Source: Kitasatospora sp. NBC_01250 (GTDB lineage: Bacteria; Actinomycetota; Actinomycetes; Streptomycetales; Streptomycetaceae). From it: a DNA stretch of 64,000 nt. Each line of letters begins with the position of its first letter. Within the stretch, counting starts at the first letter, position 1. The notes under the pieces are model-generated. The model did not search any database. It was not told where the DNA came from and was given only the letters and a program-made list of their open reading frames with translations. Below are positions 26,380 to 35,284 of this stretch, one piece after another. Location of the stretch: the NCBI RefSeq assembly GCF_036226465.1, contig NZ_CP108476.1:4588001-4652000 (forward strand). The letters are read 5' to 3'. The position numbers and the translations under genes were made by a program.

Positions 26380-26628
26380 ATGACCCACGAGATCTCGCTG
26401 GTCGTCCAAGCAACCGTCCATGCCGGTCCCTGGATGCTGATCACCTACTTGCTGATCCGCCGGTTGTCCCCCGTCATGCTGGCCTTCACCCATGTAGTCA
26501 TCACGGGCGTTGCTCTGTTCCATCGCACTTCTCAGCGGCGCCGAGAAGCCAGGCAGATCCTTGAGCGTCATCCGTTCAGCCAACGGCAATTCGGGCTTCA
26601 GGATCACTCGGCGATGCCACCGAGGTGA
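26380..26628 (+). CDS. small membrane protein, 82 aa
   Basis: ATG 26380 is preceded by 'tggagg' at a good distance. Residues ~16-47 are hydrophobic ('GPWMLITYLLIRRLSPVMLA', 'FTHVVITGVALF'), compatible with one or two membrane segments, and the C-terminus is basic ('RTSQRRREARQILERH'). No family recognised. Divergent from the MerR-like gene across ~130 bp. Small membrane proteins often accompany defence genes, but there is no direct evidence of that here. Confidence 0.55.
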   Translation: MTHEISLVVQATVHAGPWMLITYLLIRRLSPVMLAFTHVVITGVALFHRTSQRRREARQILERHPFSQRQFGLQDHSAMPPR

Positions 26629-26966
26629 CATCGCTCAGCCTGACCACCAGCTGGCGGCCTCGAGCGGTGGAGACAGTGGAGTGGGCCTCGGCGGGCTCAT
26701 CGTCCGTGGGGTAGGTGATCAGAGCCAGCCCATACTGCGGCAGGCCGGTTTCCGCCCTTACGGGGCCCGCCCGCCAAGTGGCCAGCATGGCCACCGAAGT
26801 CACGGCGGTGCCGGGTGTGCCCGGCATCCATCGGTCGATACACCCGGCGATCCGGACGAGCTGGACAGGCCGTATCGGTGGTTCATCGGCCGCGGCATCG
26901 ACTGCTCGTCACCGGTCAGCAGGCGCGGCGCATCGAGGTCAATCCAACTGTGACAGCATGGAGTTC
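26629..26966. other. intergenic region upstream of the giant HTH protein
   Basis: 338 bp without a supported gene. An 83-aa antisense frame (26576-26827) and the 5' extension of the downstream ORF lack ribosome-binding signals. Presumably holds the promoter of the gene at 26967. Confidence 0.5.
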
Positions 26967-29900
26967 ATGAATCGGACGTCAACGACTACCCAGGTGGCAA
27001 GTGCGCTCGGCTTGCGCCCGGACACAGTCCGGAAGTACGCGCGCAATGGGCAGATTCCGTTCGATACCACCGCTGGTGGCCACCGCCGCTTCGATGTCGA
27101 CGAGGTGCGCACGCTACTCCAAGCTGAGGCCGAGACGACGGTTGCGCCGTCGGTCCGGCTCCGCGGCACCAGCCGTTGGCTGATTGACGCGCTGGACCTT
27201 GAAGCCTGGGCTGGCCGGATGGCCGGACGCCACGAACTGCCCGAGTTGGTAAGGATGCTGGTGGCAGGCTCGGTCCGGGATCTGCGCCGGGTGGATTTTC
27301 GCGCAGGGGAGGGCACCGGAAAGCCCGGATGGGACGGCGTCGTGGCCACCGGACGTGGCAACGCATGGGTTCCCGAGGGGCAGTCGGCATGGGAAATGGG
27401 CGTCAACGAGGACGTCACCTCGAAGGCGAACGACGACTACGAAGTTCGCACGAGTGACCCAGAGGGTCTGGTGCCGTCCGAGACGGTCTTCGTGTTCGTC
27501 ACGCCGCGCCGCTGGAGCCAGCGCGACAGCTGGGCGTTGACGAAGCGCGCGGAGGGCGTATGGAAGGACGTGCGCGCCTACGATGCGGACTCGCTGGAGC
27601 AGTGGCTGGACGAGACTCCGGCCGTACATCTGCGGGTCACCCACATGCTGGGCCGGAATCCGGACGGCGCAGCGGATCTGGTCAGCGCGTGGGCCACGTG
27701 GTCCACGTACACCGCGCCGCCGCTTCCGGCCGCACTGATGACTGCGGGGCGTGACGAACAGGTCCGCTCGGTGCTCGCCTGGCTACACGGCGAGCCATCC
27801 GAGCTGTTCGTGGTCGGCGAGTCCGCTGAGGATGCCTTCGCGTTCATCGCTGCCTGCTTGCTGGAGCTACCAGAACCGGAGCGGATCACCCTGGCAGCCC
27901 GGACCCTGGTCGTGCGCACGGCCGGGGCCTGGGACGAGGTACTGGCCCGGGTTGGGGTCAGCAGTTCCCTCGTATTGATTCCGACTTTTCCCCAACCGCG
28001 CCCCCTCGAAGCCGTCGATGCAGGCCATCACGTCGCGGTCCCCGTCGACGGCAATGCGGTTCACCCTGGCATCGCGATCACTCTCGCCCGTCTGCGACGT
28101 GAGCCGGCACAGGAGGCACTTGTCGCTGCTGGTCTCCCCGAGCAGGAAGCCCATGAGTTGGCCCGACTCGCCCGACGCAGCCTCCTTACGTTGCGTCGAC
28201 GGCTCGCAGTTGGGGTCAGCGCACGGCCTGCCTGGGCGCAACCCGGCCAGGGCGGCGAGGTCGTGCCTCTGGTTCTCGCCGGGGCATGGCGTGACGACCT
28301 TGACGGAGACAAGCGAACGCTCAGTTCCCTGACTGGTCGGCCATTCGAGGAGGTCGAGGCTCTGTGTACGCGCTGGGCAGCTGAAGCCGACACGCCGGTG
28401 CGCCGCGAAGGCCGGGTGTGGTTCACCGTAGAAAAGCAGGACGCCTGGGCCCTGCTCTGGCGCCTGGCGACCCGGCAGACACTCCAGCGCTTCCAGAAGG
28501 CTGCCGTCGATGTGCTCAGTGCGGTCGACCCAGCCTTCGAACTCGAACCGAACCAGCGGTGGGCGGCCGGAGCATTCGGGCATGTCGCCCCGTTCTCGTC
28601 CCGGCTGCGCTCGAGCCTTGCCGATACCCTCGCGATGATCGCCACACGAAGCGGGGACGAGCAGTTGTCGGTCGGATGTACCGGGCAGGAGTTCGCAGAC
28701 GCCATCGTTCACTCGATTCTCGCTTCGGCGAACGACGAGCGATCAGGGCAGCTTTGGTCGTCCCTGTCTGAGGTGCTGCCGCTTTTGGCCGAAGCATCAC
28801 CTGAGCAGTTCCTCGACGCAATCGATGTCGGGGTGGCTGACGACGGCAACCTCCTAACGGTATTCGATCCGCCGGTGGCAGACACGCCGTTCGGTTCTCC
28901 CGCGCACACTGGCCTGCTGTGGGCTCTGGAGCGGCTCGCCTGGTCTGTCGATCACCTAGGTGCTGCTGCGCTGGCGCTGGGGCGTCTGGCTGAGCGCGAC
29001 CCGGGGGGCCGGCGAGGCAACCGCCCGGCCGAGAGTCTGAACCAGATCTTCTTGCCCTGGCACCCGCAGACCACCGCCGACGCTCAGCAACGGTTCAAGG
29101 TAATCGACATGCTGCGCAAGCGTGCCGCTCCGGATATCGCCTGGTCGTTTGTCATCTCCCTGCTGCCGACTCCGCACTCCATTGGCCAGTCCACCGACCA
29201 GCCGCAATGGCGTGAGTGGCCCGACAACCAGCAGGATCAGGGCGGCATCGCGCAATGGCTCGTTCAGGCTGCTCCCCTTGTCGAGCGCCTCTTGCACGAT
29301 GTAGGACTTGACGGCGCTCGTTGGGCTGCTCTGATCTCGGTGCTACCGTCGCTGCCCGAGGCCCTCGGCGACGCAATCCTCGGCCAGCTTCGAGGGGTCG
29401 ATTCCAAGCACTTCGAGGACAAGGACCGTACCGCGGTTCTGGATGCTCTTCGCGAAGTGGTGCGCGCCCACCGGCGCTTCCCGAATACCCCGTGGGCCAT
29501 GCCTGCCGAGCGCGTCGATCGCATCGACGAGCAATTGCGCCGCCTGAGCACTAATGACGCAGCGAGCACAGCCTGGTTGTTCGCGAGCCACGTGAAGCTG
29601 CCGGACGGCGGGACTGCGGACTACGCTGCCGAGCAACAGATAGTCGCCGAGCGGCAGCGGCACGCAGCGCAGGAGATCTTGGCTGCCGGTGGACTCGATG
29701 CGATCTGGGCGCTGTCCGCCCAGTGCGAAGTTCCCTTCCGCCTCGGCCAAGCACTCGGCCGCATCGGCGCCGATGATGTCGAGAATGAGATCATCGTGGA
29801 GCTGGCCACGGCAGAGCGCTCGCGAAGCCAGCTCGCCAGCGGCTATGTCCAAGCCCGCTTCGAAGGCAGCGGACAGCAGTGGGCGAGCAGTTTCCTGGAC

Positions 29901-30932
29901 CGAGCCAAGACATGGCCTGCCGCTCGCACCGCTGCCTTCCTGCAGCAACTCACGGCCGACGCCGACACTTTCGACCGTGTCGACCTGTTTGGCTCGGAGG
30001 TGCGCGACCTGTACTGGGCCGGCGCCCCCACCTTCTTGATTCCTCCTGCAGATCGGGCACGCGCTGTGGGGACGCTGCTCGAGACTGGTCACCCAAACGC
30101 AGCCCTCGAGCTACTCGGCCTCGACGTCCATGCAAACCAGGCGGTTGATCCCGACCTAGTCATCCAGGCGTTGAACAACGCCGCTCCGAAAGACATCAGC
30201 CATGTCACGACGTTCATCTACAACGTCACAATGCTCCTAGATTTCCTGTACACGCAGGATCAGGTCGACCGCCAGCATTTGACACGACTTGAATGGCGCT
30301 ATCTGCCACTGCTCGAACCCCACGAGCGCCCGACGCGCGTGCTTCATGAGGAACTGACGCGTGACCCAGGATTTTTTACCGACGTCATCGAAGTGATCTA
30401 CTCCAGGCAGCAAAGCGACGAAGAGCGGAAGCCTTCCGAGGATCAGCGCCAGCTCTCCACACAGGCATATCGGCTATTGACATCTTGGCGGATGCCGCCG
30501 GGCAGCGATGACCCCGGCTACCCAAGCCTTGAGGACTGGGTACATGACGCACGTACAGAATTGACCCGACGCAACCTCCTGCATGCAGGCGATCAATTCA
30601 TCGGCCAGTCGCTCGGCCGAACAGCCGAAGACCCAGACGGAACATGGCCTGGAGAGCGGGTGCGCGAGATCATCGAAGACGTTCGCAGTAGCGACCTCGA
30701 AAGCGGCATCATATTTACTGTCTTCAGCAGTGAAGGGGCCACCTGGAGGAGCCTGGATACTGGAGGCCAGCCTGAGCGAGCCCGGGCCAATATGTACCAG
30801 AGATACGCAAAAACTGTGGGAACCGACTGGCCTCGCACACGGCGCCTGCTGATTCACATCGCTGAAGCTTGGGACCGGCGAGCCCGCCAAGAAGACCATC
30901 TCGCTGAAATCCGTGAAGACTTCTGGTCTTAG
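26967..30932 (+). CDS. giant MerR-HTH / nuclease-like / degenerate P-loop protein
   Basis: 1321 aa from ATG 26967 (GGAG just upstream; ATG 26958 is the alternative). Residues ~5-50 are a MerR-type HTH ('TTQVASALGLRPDTVRKYAR'). Residues ~115-190 contain 'GWDGVV', 'QSAWEMGVNED' and 'SKANDDYEVRT', a D...E...K arrangement resembling a PD-(D/E)xK nuclease-like domain often found at the N-terminus of large uncharacterized proteins. Near residue 290 'LFVVGESAEDAFAFIAACLL' sits where a Walker A loop would be but lacks Lys. The remaining ~900 residues are helical, HEAT-like. Convergent with the Mrr-STAND gene at 31034. A defence role is inference from architecture and neighbour. Confidence 0.7.
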   Translation: MNRTSTTTQVASALGLRPDTVRKYARNGQIPFDTTAGGHRRFDVDEVRTLLQAEAETTVAPSVRLRGTSRWLIDALDLEAWAGRMAGRHELPELVRMLVAGSVRDLRRVDFRAGEGTGKPGWDGVVATGRGNAWVPEGQSAWEMGVNEDVTSKANDDYEVRTSDPEGLVPSETVFVFVTPRRWSQRDSWALTKRAEGVWKDVRAYDADSLEQWLDETPAVHLRVTHMLGRNPDGAADLVSAWATWSTYTAPPLPAALMTAGRDEQVRSVLAWLHGEPSELFVVGESAEDAFAFIAACLLELPEPERITLAARTLVVRTAGAWDEVLARVGVSSSLVLIPTFPQPRPLEAVDAGHHVAVPVDGNAVHPGIAITLARLRREPAQEALVAAGLPEQEAHELARLARRSLLTLRRRLAVGVSARPAWAQPGQGGEVVPLVLAGAWRDDLDGDKRTLSSLTGRPFEEVEALCTRWAAEADTPVRREGRVWFTVEKQDAWALLWRLATRQTLQRFQKAAVDVLSAVDPAFELEPNQRWAAGAFGHVAPFSSRLRSSLADTLAMIATRSGDEQLSVGCTGQEFADAIVHSILASANDERSGQLWSSLSEVLPLLAEASPEQFLDAIDVGVADDGNLLTVFDPPVADTPFGSPAHTGLLWALERLAWSVDHLGAAALALGRLAERDPGGRRGNRPAESLNQIFLPWHPQTTADAQQRFKVIDMLRKRAAPDIAWSFVISLLPTPHSIGQSTDQPQWREWPDNQQDQGGIAQWLVQAAPLVERLLHDVGLDGARWAALISVLPSLPEALGDAILGQLRGVDSKHFEDKDRTAVLDALREVVRAHRRFPNTPWAMPAERVDRIDEQLRRLSTNDAASTAWLFASHVKLPDGGTADYAAEQQIVAERQRHAAQEILAAGGLDAIWALSAQCEVPFRLGQALGRIGADDVENEIIVELATAERSRSQLASGYVQARFEGSGQQWASSFLDRAKTWPAARTAAFLQQLTADADTFDRVDLFGSEVRDLYWAGAPTFLIPPADRARAVGTLLETGHPNAALELLGLDVHANQAVDPDLVIQALNNAAPKDISHVTTFIYNVTMLLDFLYTQDQVDRQHLTRLEWRYLPLLEPHERPTRVLHEELTRDPGFFTDVIEVIYSRQQSDEERKPSEDQRQLSTQAYRLLTSWRMPPGSDDPGYPSLEDWVHDARTELTRRNLLHAGDQFIGQSLGRTAEDPDGTWPGERVREIIEDVRSSDLESGIIFTVFSSEGATWRSLDTGGQPERARANMYQRYAKTVGTDWPRTRRLLIHIAEAWDRRARQEDHLAEIREDFWS

Positions 30933-31033
30933 CCCGGTTGTCGGCGGTGGAGGCCAGCGCCCGCAGACAGCGGAGGCCCGGCCCGGGCACCGCTACCTTC
31001 GGCGTGCCTTCCGGCTTGCCAACTCCCTCAAGG

Positions 31034-33421
31034 TTATGAACTGGGGGACTCAAGGGATCGAAACAAAGCCCCGAGAGAACCTGCCCCATAGAGGAGAGGG
31101 GGGTTTGACCCGCCCTCAGAGCGGAACGTAGACAATGGAGCCTTCACAGAGACAATTTCATATTCCGCGTCATCGGACCGCTCGAGGATTTTTCTCCTTG
31201 CATCGGGAAAAGCTGCCCCAAAGACATGCTCAATATCATCGAGTCCATCATGGATCTCATCCAGGAGCTCACCGTTGTCAATGCAAGCGACCAGCAGGCC
31301 GTCAATATACCCGGTGCTCGAAGTCGAGGTTACCGACAATCCCAAACTGACGAGCGAGCCAGAATTCTTCACCACAGCTTCCACGACTTCGGAGGCATAG
31401 TTGAGATCATTTTCCGAAATTTCCCGCTCCCTCTTATTCCAAATAGAACAACAGGCTTCGTGAAGGCGGCTTACCGCATGAGCGAAATATCCACGATAGA
31501 TTCGACCAGCGCTCCATCGATGATCAATCTCATGCAGAAGCGACACGGTCTCTACTAGCTGGGCGATATCAAAAATCTCCATGAGATCAGCGGCATCGAT
31601 AATGCCAGATATTGCCCCTTCAAACCAGTCGGACGGCAGGCTAATTCCGTCAGAAAAAGCCCGGTATCGATCAGCATGAAAATGCACAAGCTGCGCAAGA
31701 GACTCGAACATGGAAATAAGTGAGTCCGGCGGCTGGCCGTCATCAAGCGCTTCCAGGCTTTCCTCGGCGAGGCGATCCCAAAGTATCCTCATATGCCCCA
31801 GAAGAGGTACCGCACACAAATCAAGGACATCCCGCAAAATATCTTCCCCGACAGAGAAGAGCTTCTGCTGACTATCCAGCTCAGGCGCCTCTCCCTGCCC
31901 GCAGATCGGCACCAGGTCACCGAATTCTGATACTCTGCCGATAAGATCGGACATGGCCGCCGGACTATTGGACAAGTAACGTGTCAGATAATCACGCTGA
32001 CTTGGATCCAGAAGCGCTAGATAGTACTCGCCATAGACAGTCTCGCGAGCGATCCATGAATCGTCGAGTCGCTCCACTGCAGCGTCCAGGTTCGAATCAG
32101 TAGTAGCTAGCCCCTCCAGTCGCTTCGCAAGTTTCTGCCACCTCGCCCGTTGAGAATCCATCATTGCCATCGTTAGCAACATCCGCTGATCATATTCAGG
32201 CAAAGATTTGAAGCTCGAATCCCAAATCTCCAGCGGATTTTCAAGGGATTTGAATAGATCGCCAAGCAAAGCGCCGGCACTGCTCGACTGATTCCGCTGA
32301 AGTACGAGTTCAATAATACGGGGAGAATAGTTCCTGTGATCCGCTACGTGTTGCCACCAACCTCCCCGCGCCAGTTCACTGCGAACACGACTCTCAGAGA
32401 CAGCCATGTTCACATGGTTGAAGAGAACACGGGCGCGCACCTCTGGCGGAAGGCGTCGCACGCGGATTCGACTGGTACCGATCACTTCCAGCGTTCGGCG
32501 CGAGGAATCACTGAGACGGACAGTGTCGTGCAGGACTTGCGTTCTACTAGTCATGATGAGAAATTTGTCCGACGCACCAGATTTTCGCTTTTCAAAAACG
32601 GACTCGACAAATTCATAAATGTCGCTGTCGTAGTGGCGCGACCCATGATCCCCATGGCGTGTTTGACCCCACGTGTCGTCAAAGAAAAAGACCGTCGGGG
32701 TATCGTCCTCCAACCACTCCCACCAGCGGTCAACCGTGCGTGGGTCAACGATGATGCGGTATCCACGATGCCACCACAGCAACAGTAGATACTCTGCGAT
32801 CGTCGTCTTACCGGCCCCAGGATCACCTGTGAGCAGGACGCAGCCTGTATGCTCGAGCGCCCCTTCAGCCTCTCTGCAAGTAGTATGGTATACAAATCGG
32901 AGATAATTCCGCTCAATTCGCCGAACTCGGGACTCGCCCCTCAGGAACACCCCGCCTTGAAGCATCTCGCGAATCGCCTGGGTAGAGGTGAGCCAGAGCT
33001 TGAAGTGACGCCTTTCAAGGTGCTCGTATTGAGCCAGCGCGGAGTTCAACCACCCTCGTCCGCGAACCTCTATATCAGGAGCCAAGCTCTGGAAAATCTC
33101 CGAGATCTCGCGCTCAGCCACCGGGCTAATATCAGCGGACGTCATAAATACATAGCGCTGCGGCATATGGTTGAGATGACGAAGCTTGACTGCCTCGGCC
33201 TGTGCCAGCCTTGCGACCGTGGCCTTACTCGCATCCGGGGTATGCTTGCACTGAACGATAACTAGACCATCTGACGAATTAGCCTGAAGGTCAACACCGC
33301 CATCAGCACCTACGCGATACGTGGAATACGTGAGACCGTCATGCGCTGAAAGTAGATCGCGGGCAAAAATCTCAAAGTCGTAAGGCGACAGGCTCTTGAA
33401 GTCGTAATCTGGTGCCGCCAA
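31034..33421 (-). CDS. Mrr-type restriction endonuclease fused to a STAND NTPase
   Basis: 795 aa. Residues 1-130 are an Mrr-like PD-(D/E)xK nuclease: 'LSPYDFEIFARDLLSAHDGL', then 'GADGGVDLQ' (Asp44) and 'IVQCKH' (Gln57, Lys59). Walker A 'LLTGDPGAGKTTIAEYLL' is at ~197-213, Walker B 'TVFFFDDTWG' at ~243-252, and a sensor-like 'IMTSRTQVL' follows, giving an nSTAND3-type NTPase. The long helical C-terminus is a plausible sensor. This matches the nuclease-STAND plan of antiviral Avs-like proteins, in which a bound phage protein triggers oligomerization and nuclease activation. The gene is visibly more AT-rich than all neighbours, indicating recent transfer. Confidence 0.82.
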   Translation of the reverse strand: MAAPDYDFKSLSPYDFEIFARDLLSAHDGLTYSTYRVGADGGVDLQANSSDGLVIVQCKHTPDASKATVARLAQAEAVKLRHLNHMPQRYVFMTSADISPVAEREISEIFQSLAPDIEVRGRGWLNSALAQYEHLERRHFKLWLTSTQAIREMLQGGVFLRGESRVRRIERNYLRFVYHTTCREAEGALEHTGCVLLTGDPGAGKTTIAEYLLLLWWHRGYRIIVDPRTVDRWWEWLEDDTPTVFFFDDTWGQTRHGDHGSRHYDSDIYEFVESVFEKRKSGASDKFLIMTSRTQVLHDTVRLSDSSRRTLEVIGTSRIRVRRLPPEVRARVLFNHVNMAVSESRVRSELARGGWWQHVADHRNYSPRIIELVLQRNQSSSAGALLGDLFKSLENPLEIWDSSFKSLPEYDQRMLLTMAMMDSQRARWQKLAKRLEGLATTDSNLDAAVERLDDSWIARETVYGEYYLALLDPSQRDYLTRYLSNSPAAMSDLIGRVSEFGDLVPICGQGEAPELDSQQKLFSVGEDILRDVLDLCAVPLLGHMRILWDRLAEESLEALDDGQPPDSLISMFESLAQLVHFHADRYRAFSDGISLPSDWFEGAISGIIDAADLMEIFDIAQLVETVSLLHEIDHRWSAGRIYRGYFAHAVSRLHEACCSIWNKREREISENDLNYASEVVEAVVKNSGSLVSLGLSVTSTSSTGYIDGLLVACIDNGELLDEIHDGLDDIEHVFGAAFPDARRKILERSDDAEYEIVSVKAPLSTFRSEGGSNPPLLYGAGSLGALFRSLESPSS

Positions 33422-33484
33422 CCTGCAATCAGCTCCTACAATCGTCCCGTGACTATGGCGCCCAATAATTGGTCGCCAGGCTTC

Positions 33485-34831
33485 TCAAGCGGCCATTGCA
33501 GGCAGCGCCCGAAGACGATCGCGGAACTCGGCGACGGCCGGCTCGGCTTGGTGGGGCTTGAGGTAGCCCTCGAACTTAGTGAGGCGGTCGACAGCGCGGA
33601 CGGAATGGACCTGGGTTTCGAGGAGGCTTAGGCCGCGGTTGGCCGCGTCGAGGGCACCGTCGAGGTCCTTGCCGGCGAGGCGGGCGGTGGCGAGGCGGCC
33701 AGCGCGGACGGCCTGGTCTCGGGGGACGGCGTGGTCGATGGAGGAGGCGAGGGCGCTTGTGGCGCGGTCGAACTGTCCTGAGCGGAGCATGATCTTGCCC
33801 TCGGTGGAGCTGAGTTGGGCGTCTCCGTACCAGGAGAGCCAGGTCGGGAGCTGGTCGCTGCCGTTCCTGGCCCACAGGTCGTGGGCGCGGTTGAGGGCGG
33901 AGCCGGCCTGCTGGTGCTGGCCGTCACGGGAGAGGCTCTCGGCGTGGTGGAGTTCGAGGTAGCTGCGGACGCCGGGCTGCATCGTCGACGAGGTGTTGGC
34001 CAGCGCGGTCTCGACCTGGGCGACGCGCTCGGCGGGGTTGCCGTCGTCGGAGAGATGGACGCCCATCTCGGCGAGCAGGAAGGAGCCGAGGGCGTCGTCG
34101 CCGACGGTCTTGGCCGCGCGCAGTGCGCCGAGGTAGTACTGCTGGCCGGCTGAGCGCAGGCCGCTGTCGTAGGCCATCCAGCCGGCGATGTAGTTGACCC
34201 GGGCCGCGAGCCCGTACAGGCGGGCCTCGACCGCCTCGGTGTGGCGGCCCTGCTTGAGCAGGCTGATGATGATCGCCAGGTCGCCGCGGGCCTGCTCGAT
34301 GAGGCGGGCGCCGCCCATCTGCGCATCCAGGGTCTGGAGGGTGGCCACCCGGGCTTCGAGCGTGTCGGCCATGGAGTCCGTCACCTGATCGCCGTTCAGG
34401 GCGGAGGCGAAGGCGGGCGAGGCGGAGGCCCAGCTCGCGGCGACGGTGGCCATGGCGGCCCCGGTGATGGTGAGAAAGCCCCGCCGATCCATATGACCAC
34501 TCCTGACCAGTTCCACCAGTACGTCCACGGTACCGGCCTTCGTCCACGGCGCCATGATGCCGGTCACTTCCCAGACGGGGAGCCAGCTCGGCCACGGATT
34601 CGCAACCAGAGTACGGGGATTGACGCCCAGCATGTCAGCCAGAACGTACTGCGCGTCCGGCTCGGGCTCCTGGCCCTGCTCCCACTTCCAGACCAGCGTC
34701 CGGTTGGTCGCCAGGTGGATCTTCAACGAGGCACCGTGGTCACACATCATGCGCGCGAACTGGATCTTTCCCCAGCCGCGTAACTGCATCAGATAGGTCA
34801 GTGGATGGACCGCCAGAACGTCTGCGCTCAT
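33485..34831 (-). CDS. XRE/TPR transcriptional regulator
   Basis: 448 aa. N-terminal HTH in residues ~8-70 ('LMQLRGWGKIQFARMMCDHG', 'LVWKWEQGQEPEPDAQYVLA'), then TPR-like helices to the C-terminus. The segment 'MDRRGFLTITGAAMATVAAS' in the middle looks like a Tat signal but is internal, a feature common in this streptomycete regulator group. It is divergent from the sugar cluster that starts with the small ORF at 34994 and is the obvious candidate to control it. Confidence 0.85.
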   Translation of the reverse strand: MSADVLAVHPLTYLMQLRGWGKIQFARMMCDHGASLKIHLATNRTLVWKWEQGQEPEPDAQYVLADMLGVNPRTLVANPWPSWLPVWEVTGIMAPWTKAGTVDVLVELVRSGHMDRRGFLTITGAAMATVAASWASASPAFASALNGDQVTDSMADTLEARVATLQTLDAQMGGARLIEQARGDLAIIISLLKQGRHTEAVEARLYGLAARVNYIAGWMAYDSGLRSAGQQYYLGALRAAKTVGDDALGSFLLAEMGVHLSDDGNPAERVAQVETALANTSSTMQPGVRSYLELHHAESLSRDGQHQQAGSALNRAHDLWARNGSDQLPTWLSWYGDAQLSSTEGKIMLRSGQFDRATSALASSIDHAVPRDQAVRAGRLATARLAGKDLDGALDAANRGLSLLETQVHSVRAVDRLTKFEGYLKPHQAEPAVAEFRDRLRALPAMAA

Positions 34832-34993
34832 CTCAAGCCCCCGCCCTTGTAGGCACCGTTGGTGAGCGTACTGCTACCCGTCGTCGCGCGGGTCGGCATC
34901 GATCAGAAACCCCCTGGAAACGTTCCGAGTTGCGCCCCCGCGCAGCGACGCTGAACCGGCCGGCCCACGAGGGCAGGCCGAGGGGAGCGAGTC

Positions 34994-35209
34994 ATGGACG
35001 CCACCGACACCCACCACCTGGTTCGCAGGGGCCGCCACCGCGGCGAGCAGCGCGACCCGCTGGGCGCCGCCCTCGCTGCTCTGTGGGCGCTTGGCCACAT
35101 CGTCACGCTCACGCTGCTCGGGATCATCGCCAACGACCAGCTCGGCGCCGTGCACCAGAGCGCGGCGCCGCCCGCGCGCTCCCTCCCCGACCGCGCGCCC
35201 GCTGTCTGA
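34994..35209 (+). CDS. small membrane-spanning protein, 71 aa
   Basis: ATG 34994 with 'gaggggagc' upstream. One hydrophobic helix ('LGAALAALWALGHIVTLTLL') between a basic, His-rich N-terminus and a Pro/Ala-rich tail. First ORF of the cluster after the divergent regulator, 75 bp before the SDR-type gene. No family recognised; it could be a leader, a small membrane subunit or a precursor peptide. Confidence 0.5.
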   Translation: MDATDTHHLVRRGRHRGEQRDPLGAALAALWALGHIVTLTLLGIIANDQLGAVHQSAAPPARSLPDRAPAV

Positions 35210-35284
35210 CACATCGACCCGCTCGGCGCCGGATGTCCCGGCAGCAACCTCACTCCCCGCCCTATGAGTTGGAGGAGAACTACT

